A program made the position numbers and the translations under genes. A stretch of DNA of 49,342 nucleotides from the IMG/VR virus record IMGVR_UViG_3300048918_000241, positions 1 to 49,342 of that record. The stretch is one strand, 5' to 3'. The notes beneath the pieces were generated by a model. It was not told the origin of the DNA. It saw only the letters and a list, made by a program, of their open reading frames with translations, and ran no database searches. The stretch is from a virus. The stretch's first letter is position 1. The number at the start of each line of letters is the position of its first letter. Positions 15,440 through 21,157 of the stretch are shown here, piece after piece.

Positions 15440-16429
15440 TCAGACAGTTGCCGCTTCGAGAGCGAGCTCCCGAGCGTCAGCGAGGATGGTGGAGCTGTCC
15501 AGCATCGCCCGCTTGAAGCGCGTGTACTTGTTGTTGGCAGTCCTCACGTGTCCCGTGTAGGACGACGCTGCCTCGAACAGGCCGAGCGCCGTGCCACGCA
15601 CGCCGTCGCTGAACCCGTTGTACAGCTCCAGCGTGAGAGCGGCACGTGCGTCCTTGACGTTCTTCTTGACACGATCCGACGTCGCGAACTCCGGCGGCTC
15701 GTTGATGAAGTTGTTCACGAACCAGATGGTCTGGTCCGTGTTGACCTTCACCGTCGCCAGATACTCCTTGGCTTCGCGCCAGAGGTCGATGCCTCGCCGC
15801 CACTCCGCCAGGAAGTCCGTAATCTCGTCGAGCCGCTCCTTGAGGTTCGTCGTGTGAGCCAGGCTCAGCGTCATGTTCTGCATGTCCGCCACGAGGTCGG
15901 TGTACGACGACGTGTTCCAGCACTGAATGCGGACATTCGTGTTCTGGAAGCGGCATGCCTTGCCGGGCACCCACGAGTTCTGCAGCGCCTGATAGCTGAA
16001 TGCCGTACCGCTGGGATCACCCTTGATGGTGATCTCTTCGTCGAGCTTCAGCAGAATCCAGGCGTCACGCCCATCGCGGAGCGTGCCTGCGGTCTCGATG
16101 AGAACGCCCTTGTTCTTCTTCTGGATCTGCTCGACGATGTCCCACATCTCGGACGGCTGGATCTCAGGCCGATCACGCGGCACTGCAGCCATCACCATGT
16201 CGGTGTCCGACCGGACGTTGATCTGCTCGTCTTCGATGAGCTCGAACGTCTCGGTCATATCCGCATGGTAGACCTTGCGGTAGATGTCCTCACGAAGAAC
16301 CTGAAAGTTCATCGTGAGCTTCTCTGCTTCAGCCCGTGTGGGGGCCTCTGCAAGAAGGTCCTCGAGCCCGTGCCACATGGGCTCCCGGACTGCGAGGACC
16401 TTATCGGTCTTGCGAATGTTGTGCGTCAT
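15440..16429 (-). CDS. DUF932 phage/plasmid-like protein
   Basis: 329 residues, matching in layout the DUF932 family (TIGR03299-like), widespread in phages and plasmids. Signature-like pieces are MWHGLEDLL near residue 20, DMVMAAVPRDRPEIQ, RDAWILLKLDEEITIKGD, and VRIQCWNTSSYTDL. The molecular role of the family is unknown. The start has GGAAGGA before it and a perfect TATAAT about 30 bases upstream, so it probably opens its own transcript. A redoxin gene follows after 31 bases. Confidence 0.85.
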   Translation of the reverse strand: MTHNIRKTDKVLAVREPMWHGLEDLLAEAPTRAEAEKLTMNFQVLREDIYRKVYHADMTETFELIEDEQINVRSDTDMVMAAVPRDRPEIQPSEMWDIVEQIQKKNKGVLIETAGTLRDGRDAWILLKLDEEITIKGDPSGTAFSYQALQNSWVPGKACRFQNTNVRIQCWNTSSYTDLVADMQNMTLSLAHTTNLKERLDEITDFLAEWRRGIDLWREAKEYLATVKVNTDQTIWFVNNFINEPPEFATSDRVKKNVKDARAALTLELYNGFSDGVRGTALGLFEAASSYTGHVRTANNKYTRFKRAMLDSSTILADARELALEAATV

Positions 16430-16458
16430 ATCGGTTCCTTCCTGCGACGCGGTACTCC

Positions 16459-16464
16459 ATTATA
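16459..16464 (-). promoter_or_regulatory. Extended -10 promoter upstream of the DUF932 gene
   Basis: Leftward reading gives TGGTATAAT (TGn plus perfect TATAAT, box at 16464-16459), 30 bases before ATG 16429. The -35 position has no clear consensus, as often with extended -10 promoters. A 62-base stem-loop lies upstream, supporting a transcript boundary here. Confidence 0.6.
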
Positions 16465-16544
16465 CCATGAACCTGCTTGGCCATGGTTTCCCTTGTGACT
16501 GACGTTACAAGCGTTACGAAAGTTATTAGGCCACAGGCGCCCCA

Positions 16545-16605
16545 CTCTCGCGACGGCGGGCCACCCAAGTGGGGTACCATTGGGTGGCCCGCGCGGGTGC
16601 GAGAG
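16545..16605 (-). terminator. Large stem-loop terminator before the DUF932 promoter
   Basis: An inner perfect 13-bp stem (16556-16568 with 16580-16592, 11-base loop) is extended by an outer 7-bp pairing (16545-16551 with 16599-16605) across small internal bulges. It lies 26 bases beyond the stop of the leftward gene 16631-16930. No long T-run follows. Confidence 0.75.
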
Positions 16606-16630
16606 CGTGGCGTGTGGCGTGCGACGGGGG

Positions 16631-16930
16631 TCAGTCTCCGACGTCGCCGCCCGACAGCGCGTGATGCAGCTCCGGGTCCAGGCACTTGGCGTTGTCCATC
16701 TCGATCGCAGCAACCTCAAGCTGCTCGATCTCAGTCTCGATGTACGTCACGTGCTCAGGATCAGCGGACGCTCTGTTCTCGTCGAGCCAGTTGCGCCGCA
16801 TCTGAGCTGCTGTCCTCATGGACTCAGCCTGACGCCGGTGCCACTGGATGTGCTCACGCTCCTGCTCGCGCTTCGCCTTCGCCTTCATCATCTTCACTGC
16901 CTTGCGCTCGTTGATCACGAGAACCTTCAT
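16631..16930 (-). CDS. Charged coiled-coil-like protein, unknown
   Basis: 99 residues with GGAGGT five bases before ATG 16930. The N-terminal half is one highly charged helix (RKAVKMMKAKAKREQEREHI), followed by further helices and a short acidic end. It overlaps the upstream gene by 77 bases in another frame, which is long for this phage, but the start signal is the strongest in the area. Function unknown. Confidence 0.65.
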   Translation of the reverse strand: MKVLVINERKAVKMMKAKAKREQEREHIQWHRRQAESMRTAAQMRRNWLDENRASADPEHVTYIETEIEQLEVAAIEMDNAKCLDPELHHALSGGDVGD

Positions 16931-17186
16931 TGCTTACCTCCAGAAGCAGACGGTCGACTTGTTGTGACGTGGTTTCTTGCAGCACCATGACCTCGGAACC
17001 GGGGTCAAGGTGCGCAACGAGTGCGAACTTGAGTGCTTCAAGCGCACATGGACTGTGACGTCCCTGCTTCAGATCAGCAGCAACGTCCTTGATCATGACC
17101 TCCACATAGTTGAGGTCCACGTTGTGCAGCTCGATCAGGTCACCGCAAGCGGGACACACGAACTGCACGATTCGTGAGGCAGGCAT
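16854..17186 (-). CDS. Small zinc-ribbon-like protein, unknown
   Basis: 110 residues; ATG 17186 overlaps the preceding stop (TAATG). FVCPACGDLIELHN near residue 9 is a typical zinc-ribbon half; the middle is helical, and the last 30 residues are low-complexity, rich in Glu, Gly, Ser and Arg, and overlap the next gene by 77 bases. No family is recognised. Confidence 0.6.
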   Translation of the reverse strand: MPASRIVQFVCPACGDLIELHNVDLNYVEVMIKDVAADLKQGRHSPCALEALKFALVAHLDPGSEVMVLQETTSQQVDRLLLEVSNEGSRDQRAQGSEDDEGEGEARAGA

Positions 17187-17515
17187 TAGTCACCTGGCCT
17201 GTGCAATGCCTCGTCCAGAGCCAGCTCACAGAACACGACACCGCTTGGAACAGCGGTGTTGTAGACCTTGAAGTACATGCTCGACACGTTGCCGATCGGT
17301 GTGGCATACACACGACGCCAACGCTTCTCGCCTTGAAGCAAGATCATGTACGGAGTCTGTCGCTCCGTGTACGGACCCTTGTACTGAGCTGACTTGCTGG
17401 TGTTGGTCTCGACACGCTCAACGCGTACGATCGAGTAGTTCTTGAGCTTCCAAGCTCCGCTCTGTGCGTCGATATTGCACAGCTCTTTGAGCGGCTGGAC
17501 TGAGCGTTCACTCAT
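17186..17515 (-). CDS. Small protein, unknown
   Basis: 109 residues, ATG 17515 overlapping the previous stop by four bases. It has alternating beta-type segments (NYSIVRVERVETNTSK, PYMILLQGEKRWRRVY, SMYFKVYNTAVPSGVVF) and is basic. No family is recognised. It belongs to a chain of coupled small genes at 16631-17980. Confidence 0.65.
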   Translation of the reverse strand: MSERSVQPLKELCNIDAQSGAWKLKNYSIVRVERVETNTSKSAQYKGPYTERQTPYMILLQGEKRWRRVYATPIGNVSSMYFKVYNTAVPSGVVFCELALDEALHRPGD

Positions 17516-17805
17516 GCGATCTCCTTAAAGAACTTGAACAGTCTCTGCTTAAGCAGGACATCATCCATCTCCTGAATGCTGGTGTGCTTGATCATACCAA
17601 CAGGCATGATAGTCAAGCGCACCTTGCTCTCAGGTAGCGGTGTGATCGTAACAAACAGTGCAGGTCTGCCACGACCGAGCTGCACTTCGTATGGCCTGCC
17701 TTCACCCATATACATGCGAATGAAAGGCAACCCACACTGCTGCAGTACGTCGTCAAGCTTCATGTTGTAGCTGACGAGACGGGTTAGATCCTCGACCTTA
17801 GTCAT
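17512..17805 (-). CDS. Small protein, unknown
   Basis: 97 residues from ATG 17805, preferred over a TTG two codons upstream; it overlaps the preceding stop by eight bases. A helical N-terminus (VEDLTRLVSYNMKLDDVLQ) is followed by beta strands (RPALFVTITPLPESKVRLT) and an amphipathic end. No family is recognised. Confidence 0.65.
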   Translation of the reverse strand: MTKVEDLTRLVSYNMKLDDVLQQCGLPFIRMYMGEGRPYEVQLGRGRPALFVTITPLPESKVRLTIMPVGMIKHTSIQEMDDVLLKQRLFKFFKEIA

Positions 17806-17980
17806 AGCCAAGAACCACTGCCGTATGAACAGGACAGTCTGGATTCCATTCGGCTTCCAGATATGATCCCATCTGCGGCTCGCCTGGTATGCGCATCTCT
17901 GTAATGTAGCACGTGCATCCAGGACAGATGTGTGTCATGTAGTGCGTGTTCTCAGCACCACAGAACGGACATGTATTCAT
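17798..17980 (-). CDS. 60-residue zinc-ribbon protein
   Basis: Start at ATG 17980 with AAGGAG four bases upstream; the open frame reaches further back into a terminator, which argues for this start. Two cysteine pairs, MNTCPFCGAE and HICPGCTCY, form a likely treble-clef or zinc ribbon, and NPDCPVH adds a further pair. Such small zinc proteins are common in phage early regions, often as host-directed factors; this is not proof of role. Confidence 0.75.
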   Translation of the reverse strand: MNTCPFCGAENTHYMTHICPGCTCYITEMRIPGEPQMGSYLEAEWNPDCPVHTAVVLGYD

Positions 17981-18001
17981 GATGCTCCTTATCGCTACCA
18001 C

Positions 18002-18034
18002 AAGGGCCGGAACCACTGAGTGGCTCCGGCCCTT
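18002..18034 (-). terminator. Stem-loop terminator after gene 18059-18523
   Basis: The arms 18002-18015 and 18021-18034 pair with one imperfection. On the plus strand it is an A-C mismatch, but in leftward RNA it becomes a G-U pair, so the hairpin is complete only in the leftward transcript. It lies 24 bases past the stop of the leftward gene. Confidence 0.7.
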
Positions 18035-18058
18035 GCGTCCCAGGTAGCGGGTCTGGTG

Positions 18059-18523
18059 TCAGAGCTCGACGCCCTGCTCCTTGAGCAGCGCGGCGAGGTC
18101 GGCCAGGTCCTCCGGCGATGCCGAGGCGAGGACGTCCTGGACCTTCTCCTTGACGGTCTTAACGACGCGCGGCTTGCGCTCACGCAGCTTCTCGGCGAGC
18201 GCGTCCTCGTTGAACACGAATCCCGCGTAGCCGTTCAGCGGGTCCTCGTTCTGGAGCGCCTTGACGGCGAGCTCCAGCTGCGCGGCGTCCGCCTTCTCGC
18301 GGGCGACGATCACCGGGTTGTCGACCTCGTCGGCGTGCGCACCGACGATGGGCGTCTGGTCGCCGAAGAGCTCCTCGACGCGCTCGGGCGCCAGCGTGTT
18401 CACGATGTTGAAGTACTCGACGAAGCGCTTCACGCTCTGGCGGGGACGGTTGCCGATCTCCGCACGCGTCGCTGCGGCCTTCTCGCTGACCTCGGACTCG
18501 GTGGTGGTGGCCTTGGGTGCCAT
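18059..18523 (-). CDS. Well-expressed early protein of unknown function
   Basis: 154 residues from ATG 18523 (MAPKATTTESEVSEK), chosen for GGAAGGA upstream; the open frame beyond it runs into a structured, promoter-like leader. The protein is Ala/Glu/Lys-rich and helical: a central block (RQSVKRFVEYFNIVNTLAPE), a basic segment (KLRERKPRVVKTVKEK) and an amphipathic leucine-rich end (EDLADLAALLKEQG). GC content and codon choice look closer to the capsid gene than to neighbours, suggesting high expression. It is flanked by its own candidate promoter, structured leader and terminator. Nucleoid-like or DNA-binding roles are possible, not shown. Confidence 0.7.
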   Translation of the reverse strand: MAPKATTTESEVSEKAAATRAEIGNRPRQSVKRFVEYFNIVNTLAPERVEELFGDQTPIVGAHADEVDNPVIVAREKADAAQLELAVKALQNEDPLNGYAGFVFNEDALAEKLRERKPRVVKTVKEKVQDVLASASPEDLADLAALLKEQGVEL

Positions 18524-18546
18524 GATGTTTTCCTTCCGGATGGTTA

Positions 18547-18584
18547 CGCCAGTGCACTGGCGACTGAGTGGATTCGTACTCAGT
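18547..18584 (-). promoter_or_regulatory. Two adjacent palindromes in the leader of gene 18059-18523
   Basis: A perfect 16-base palindrome CGCCAGTGCACTGGCG (18547-18562) adjoins a second inverted repeat, ACTGAGT (18563-18569) with ACTCAGT (18578-18584). They lie 24-60 bases before the start codon. Either an operator for a dimeric regulator or a structured mRNA leader would explain them. Confidence 0.5.
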
Positions 18585-18658
18585 GTGCGAGGGTCGGTCC
18601 GGGACGCCGGTGCCGGATCGACCCCCACGCACCGAGGGCGGTGGTTGGGCGTACTACT

Positions 18659-18664
18659 ATTATG
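18659..18664 (-). promoter_or_regulatory. Candidate -10 box (CATAAT) for gene 18059-18523
   Basis: Leftward CATAAT at 18664-18659, about 136 bases before the ATG. No clear -35 box. If used, it gives a leader of about 130 bases that contains the palindromes at 18547-18584. It lies 8-13 bases beyond the stop of the upstream gene. Confidence 0.35.
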
Positions 18665-18671
18665 CCCTGTT

Positions 18672-18971
18672 CTACGGCCGCTCGCGCGACCCCGGCACAG
18701 TGACGATGATCTCATCGTCGGTCTCAGTGATGTAGCCCAACTGCTTCAGGTGTCTGAAGATCACGTTGTGCGCCTGAGTCAGATGCTCAGGCTCCACCAT
18801 GACAACGACACGCCAGTCGAGTATTCCATCCTTGAGCTCACGTAGAAGCACGTCGAGCTCGAGCCAGTACGCCACGCGATCCTGATCTGTTTCCAGATCA
18901 CGATAGCCTGTCAGTACTGGGTTGGGATTCCACGACCTGCTGTGCTGGCTTCCCAGCCAGTACTCACGCAT
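18672..18971 (-). CDS. Small protein, unknown
   Basis: 99 residues from ATG 18971 (MREYWLGSQHSRSW), coupled to the preceding stop (TGATG). The second half looks like a compact alpha/beta fold (LDWRVVVMVEPEHLT, then VIFRHLKQLGYITETDDEI and IIVTVPGS), perhaps a small winged-helix or ferredoxin-like domain. No family is recognised. Confidence 0.65.
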   Translation of the reverse strand: MREYWLGSQHSRSWNPNPVLTGYRDLETDQDRVAYWLELDVLLRELKDGILDWRVVVMVEPEHLTQAHNVIFRHLKQLGYITETDDEIIVTVPGSRERP

Positions 18972-19189
18972 CAACGACACCGGTCGTCGAAGCGTGCTGC
19001 CCAGCTCGGCGACAGGCAGACGCTGTGACCGATCACAAGCTTCTCCTGCGGGTGAATCATCACCCTGCCAACCACAGTGCCTGCGGTAAACGCAAGCGCT
19101 GCTGCCAGCAGGATAGCGACGAGCAGGACAGGCAACGGCAGTCGCTCAACGCGACGGACGTGCTGACCCTGCGACGTGTACTGCTTCAT
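18971..19189 (-). CDS. Small single-span membrane protein
   Basis: 72 residues from ATG 19189, with GAGGA before it. After a basic N-terminus (HVRRVERLP) comes one transmembrane helix (PVLLVAILLAAALAFTAGTV, residues about 20-43), then a short outer part with two cysteines (SVCLSPS, DDRCR). By the positive-inside rule the C-terminus faces outward. Early small membrane proteins often modify the host envelope or exclude other phages; no specific family is recognised. Confidence 0.7.
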   Translation of the reverse strand: MKQYTSQGQHVRRVERLPLPVLLVAILLAAALAFTAGTVVGRVMIHPQEKLVIGHSVCLSPSWAARFDDRCR

Positions 19190-19247
19190 ATTGTTCCTCG
19201 ATCCATTGTAGTGCAAGGTCGACGATATCGTCCTCGTCAGATGACAT
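19146..19247 (-). CDS. Possible 33-residue acidic protein
   Basis: Leftward ATG 19247 (MSSDEDDIVDLALQWIEEQ), stop at 19148-19146. It overlaps the end of the HTH-like gene by 11 bases and the start of the membrane-protein gene by 44 bases. The peptide is an acidic amphipathic helix with coding-like composition, but it has only a weak ribosome binding site. Confidence 0.35.
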   Translation of the reverse strand: MSSDEDDIVDLALQWIEEQYEAVHVAGSARPSR

Positions 19248-19821
19248 GGCGTGCCAGAGCTGTATCCAGCTCCGCAACCAGCTGACGCCTCAGCCAGTCC
19301 TTGTGTGCGCGTACGATCTCGTTCGGAAGCCAGCCGTCTTCTAGCAGGTCTGCACCTGCCTTCAGCATGGCTGGATCCGACTCGTTGGCCTCAGTCCAAC
19401 GAGACCAGATCTCGCTCTGTTCTTCGTCCGTAAAGACGTCGAACAGGTTGTCGATGTGGCTCCGTCGAAACTCCTGAGCCACGTAGTTTGCTCTGCCCTT
19501 GCCACGACTCGCAGGCATGCCCACGCTCTCGCGATGTGCAGCCCTTGCTCGCCGGTGCTGGTCATATGACAGCCCCGGATACTTGGTTGCGATGACTTCC
19601 AGCGTAACGCTGTCATCCTCGTAGTCCCGCAACAGCTGGCCTTCGCCGCTGACATCTCGACTCCTGCGTCCCTTGGGAGTCGGCGGCAGGTTCTTTGCCT
19701 TGCGATATTGCCTGCGCCGACGCACGATCCAATCGAACGTGTACTGCGGGAACAGGTCGAAGATCTGAAGGTTCGTCAGACTGTCGTCTTCGAACGCTTC
19801 CTCGATACTCATCTCGCTCAT
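19237..19821 (-). CDS. Protein with duplicated HTH-like module
   Basis: 194 residues, GGAGGA before ATG 19821. It has two related segments, residues about 11-52 (EDDSLTNLQIFDLFPQYTFD, then Arg-rich, ending LPPTPKGRRS) and about 68-110 (EDDSVTLEVIATKYPGLSYD, then Arg-rich, ending MPASRGKGRA). Each looks like a helix-turn-helix with a basic tail, so the protein may bind two adjacent DNA half-sites. The C-terminal third is helical and acidic. It is near the start of the leftward arm, a suitable place for an early regulator. No named family. Confidence 0.75.
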   Translation of the reverse strand: MSEMSIEEAFEDDSLTNLQIFDLFPQYTFDWIVRRRRQYRKAKNLPPTPKGRRSRDVSGEGQLLRDYEDDSVTLEVIATKYPGLSYDQHRRARAAHRESVGMPASRGKGRANYVAQEFRRSHIDNLFDVFTDEEQSEIWSRWTEANESDPAMLKAGADLLEDGWLPNEIVRAHKDWLRRQLVAELDTALARHVI

Positions 19822-19846
19822 GATTCCTCCATGTTGTAAGTATTAT

Positions 19847-19892
19847 GCAGGCAGGACGGCGTGTTGCTCCCCAGCTACGCCGCCCCGCCTGC
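19847..19892 (-). terminator. Stem-loop after the first leftward gene
   Basis: Arms 19847-19861 and 19878-19892 form a 15-bp stem. Two positions are A-C mismatches on the plus strand but G-U pairs in leftward RNA, showing that the structure is meant for the leftward transcript. It lies 28 bases past the stop of gene 19920-20264. A CATAAT box overlaps its far end (19847-19842), possibly restarting transcription for the HTH-like gene. Confidence 0.7.
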
Positions 19893-19919
19893 TCCCCAGA
19901 TTCGCAGTCGGGCCTGCGG

Positions 19920-20264
19920 CTAGGAGCTCGTGACCGTCTCAGCGCGAACGTACGAGCCGTTCTGCCGCTTGACGGTGATGGACTGGTCATAGTCCTTATT
20001 GACCAGCATGTAGCTGACCATGTCATAGGCGTTTGTAAACTCACGCCGCTCCATGATCACGTCGTTGAGCGGATCACGCAATACCACCGAGATCTCACTA
20101 ATGTCGCCGACCAGTGGCTGCTCAGCAGGAACAGCGCTGTCCCTGCGGTCGTGCAGGTACGATGCCACGACCCACGCGATGGCTGCTCCAACGAGCAGGA
20201 ACACAGCGCTATACAGGATAACGAGACCAATGATCTCGTTCCATGTGGTGTATACCTCACCCAT
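19920..20264 (-). CDS. Membrane protein, first gene of the leftward arm
   Basis: 114 residues, AGGAG upstream of ATG 20264. One N-terminal transmembrane helix (IGLVILYSAVFLLVGAAIAW, residues about 12-35) is followed by a basic stop-transfer HDRRD and a soluble domain of about 75 residues with beta-type segments (ISEISVVLRDP, SITVKRQNGSYVRAE). As the first gene leftward of the divergence region it would be made immediately on infection. No family is recognised. Confidence 0.75.
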   Translation of the reverse strand: MGEVYTTWNEIIGLVILYSAVFLLVGAAIAWVVASYLHDRRDSAVPAEQPLVGDISEISVVLRDPLNDVIMERREFTNAYDMVSYMLVNKDYDQSITVKRQNGSYVRAETVTSS

Positions 20265-20335
20265 GTTCTCTCATTCTCCTCATTAGATAGAAAACCTTTT
20301 GTCTCCTATTCTACCGAAAAACATTTCCAATTGTA

Positions 20336-20369
20336 GCAACACAGCAGTGTTGCGCTCACAGCAGTGAGC
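20336..20369. repeat. Two adjoining hairpins with the same AGCA loop
   Basis: GCAACAC-AGCA-GTGTTGC (20336-20353) is followed with no gap by GCTCAC-AGCA-GTGAGC (20354-20369). Both share the ten-base core CACAGCAGTG, while their outer stem bases differ yet still pair. They lie 70-105 bases before the first leftward gene. Candidate operator, protein-recognition or hairpin-promoter element. Confidence 0.7.
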
Positions 20370-20494
20370 CTACAACAGTGAGACAAAGCATGAACGGGTC
20401 TATGAGATGACGTGAAACGAGATGTAAACAACCCAACAAACCACCGCCGCTTGACTAGTACTTGTGCCAAGTCCTGATCGCACTAGGCTGGTGC

Positions 20495-20666
20495 GACAAG
20501 CTCTGCGACGAAGTGTAGCAGAGCTGTCACCAATCGCATATCGCTTGGATTAGTAAACAAATTGGTGGCATGACCCCATGTCTCCCATGGTCAGGGCTGC
20601 TCACTCTAATTGTGTATCTTGTGTATCACTCAAAACAATACGTTTTATCGCGGAACACTATGATCT
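20495..20666 (-). ncRNA. Candidate structured ncRNA, left copy
   Basis: Read leftward from 20666, this 172-base stretch is homologous to the right copy (20749-20925): both start AGATCATAGTGTT, share AAGATAC-type and CATGCCACC-type blocks, and are similar along most of their length. Hairpins occur at matching places: 20571-20593 (CCATG stem with two extra bases bulged), a CTAATC/GATTGG stem (20532-20555) and a final stem GCTCTGC (20500-20506 with 20518-20524, extended outward to GAC/GTC). The matching reading frame contains stops, so it is not a protein gene. RNA function is inferred from conserved pairing. Confidence 0.5.
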
Positions 20667-20670
20667 GAGC

Positions 20671-20706
20671 TGTGTACATGTACTTCAGATTGAAGTCATG
20701 TACACA
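20671..20706. repeat. Strong hairpin near the centre of the palindrome
   Basis: Arms 20671-20687 and 20691-20706 pair with a single bulged T (left arm TGTGTACATG T ACTTCA), loop GAT. A weaker counterpart, TGTAT with ATACA (20711-20715 and 20732-20736), lies in the mirror position. Both sit between the two homologous ncRNA-like arms, where divergent promoters or an origin would be expected. Confidence 0.7.
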
Positions 20707-20748
20707 AGAGTGTATAGAATTTGGAAAAGATATACATAGAGAAATTTG

Positions 20749-20925
20749 AGATCATAGTGTTATTTGATGAAACTGCTAGTTTTGCCTGATATGCAAGATA
20801 CGCGATTAGTTGCAGCCTACCTGTCCATGTCTCGCATGGAGACATGCCACCTATTTGTTCTCCTATCGTGCATGATACGCGATAGTAAGCGTACCAAAAA
20901 TGACGAGCTCAATACTGAGCTCGTC
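20749..20925 (+). ncRNA. Candidate structured ncRNA, right copy
   Basis: A 177-base rightward element, inverted homologue of 20495-20666. Hairpins: CATGTCTC (20826-20833) with GAGACATG (20839-20846); CTATCG (20863-20868) with CGATAG (20880-20885); final GACGAGCTCA (20902-20911) with TGAGCTCGTC (20916-20925), then TTAAATAATT, which could act as a terminator. GATACGCGAT occurs twice (20797-20806, 20874-20883). A 60-codon frame lies here, but its left-copy counterpart has stops and changes are not biased to third codon positions. Confidence 0.5.
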
Positions 20926-20955
20926 TTAAATAATTCAAAAATGTAATTAAAAATG

Positions 20956-20982
20956 ACACAATGTGCATGCTGCACATTGTGT
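20956..20982. terminator. Bidirectional intrinsic terminator
   Basis: A perfect 12-bp stem (20956-20967 with 20971-20982) closes the loop TGC. Rightward it is followed by TTTCTATTTTTG; leftward it is followed by CATTTTTAATTACATTTTTG. Both directions therefore have a T-run. It insulates the ncRNA-like core from the element at 21008-21076 and from the leftward gene beyond. Confidence 0.75.
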
Positions 20983-21007
20983 TTCTATTTTTGATTTTCA
21001 TCATTGA

Positions 21008-21076
21008 CCACGTCTTAGTTTGGAGTCTCGCCACTAGTCAGTGGCGCAAGCGCAATAAGCTAGAACAAAGACGTGG
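21008..21076. other. 69-base closed stem structure of unknown role
   Basis: An outer 9-bp stem CCACGTCTT (21008-21016) with AAGACGTGG (21068-21076) encloses an inner perfect hairpin CGCCACT-AGTC-AGTGGCG (21029-21046), then GCG-CAA-type repeats. It does not have the T-loop or anticodon arm of a tRNA. Possible small RNA or protein-binding site; no family is recognised. Confidence 0.45.
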
Positions 21077-21116
21077 AATGGTGGTATTCTCGTTACATTG
21101 TTGTTTATAAAAAGAA

Positions 21117-21138
21117 ACAAGTGGCTAATGCCACTTGT
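21117..21138 (-). terminator. Intrinsic terminator of gene 21158-21505
   Basis: Leftward ACAAGTGG-CATTAG-CCACTTGT (8-bp stem) followed by TTTCTTTTTATAAAC, 19 bases past the stop of the leftward gene. The T-run marks the direction. Confidence 0.85.
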
Positions 21139-21157
21139 CTCTTATTGAAGCTCAGGC

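Noticed and set aside
16401-16484. 27-codon leftward frame (MAKQVHGIMEYRV...) ahead of the DUF932 gene
   Set aside because: It has an AAGGGA before the ATG, but the perfect TATAAT lies inside it; promoter plus untranslated leader is the simpler explanation.
20764-20946. 60-codon rightward frame (MMKLLVLPDMQDT...)
   Set aside because: Its start resembles metallophosphoesterase N-termini, but it lies in the palindromic region, has no good ribosome binding site, and the homologous left arm has stops in the same frame.
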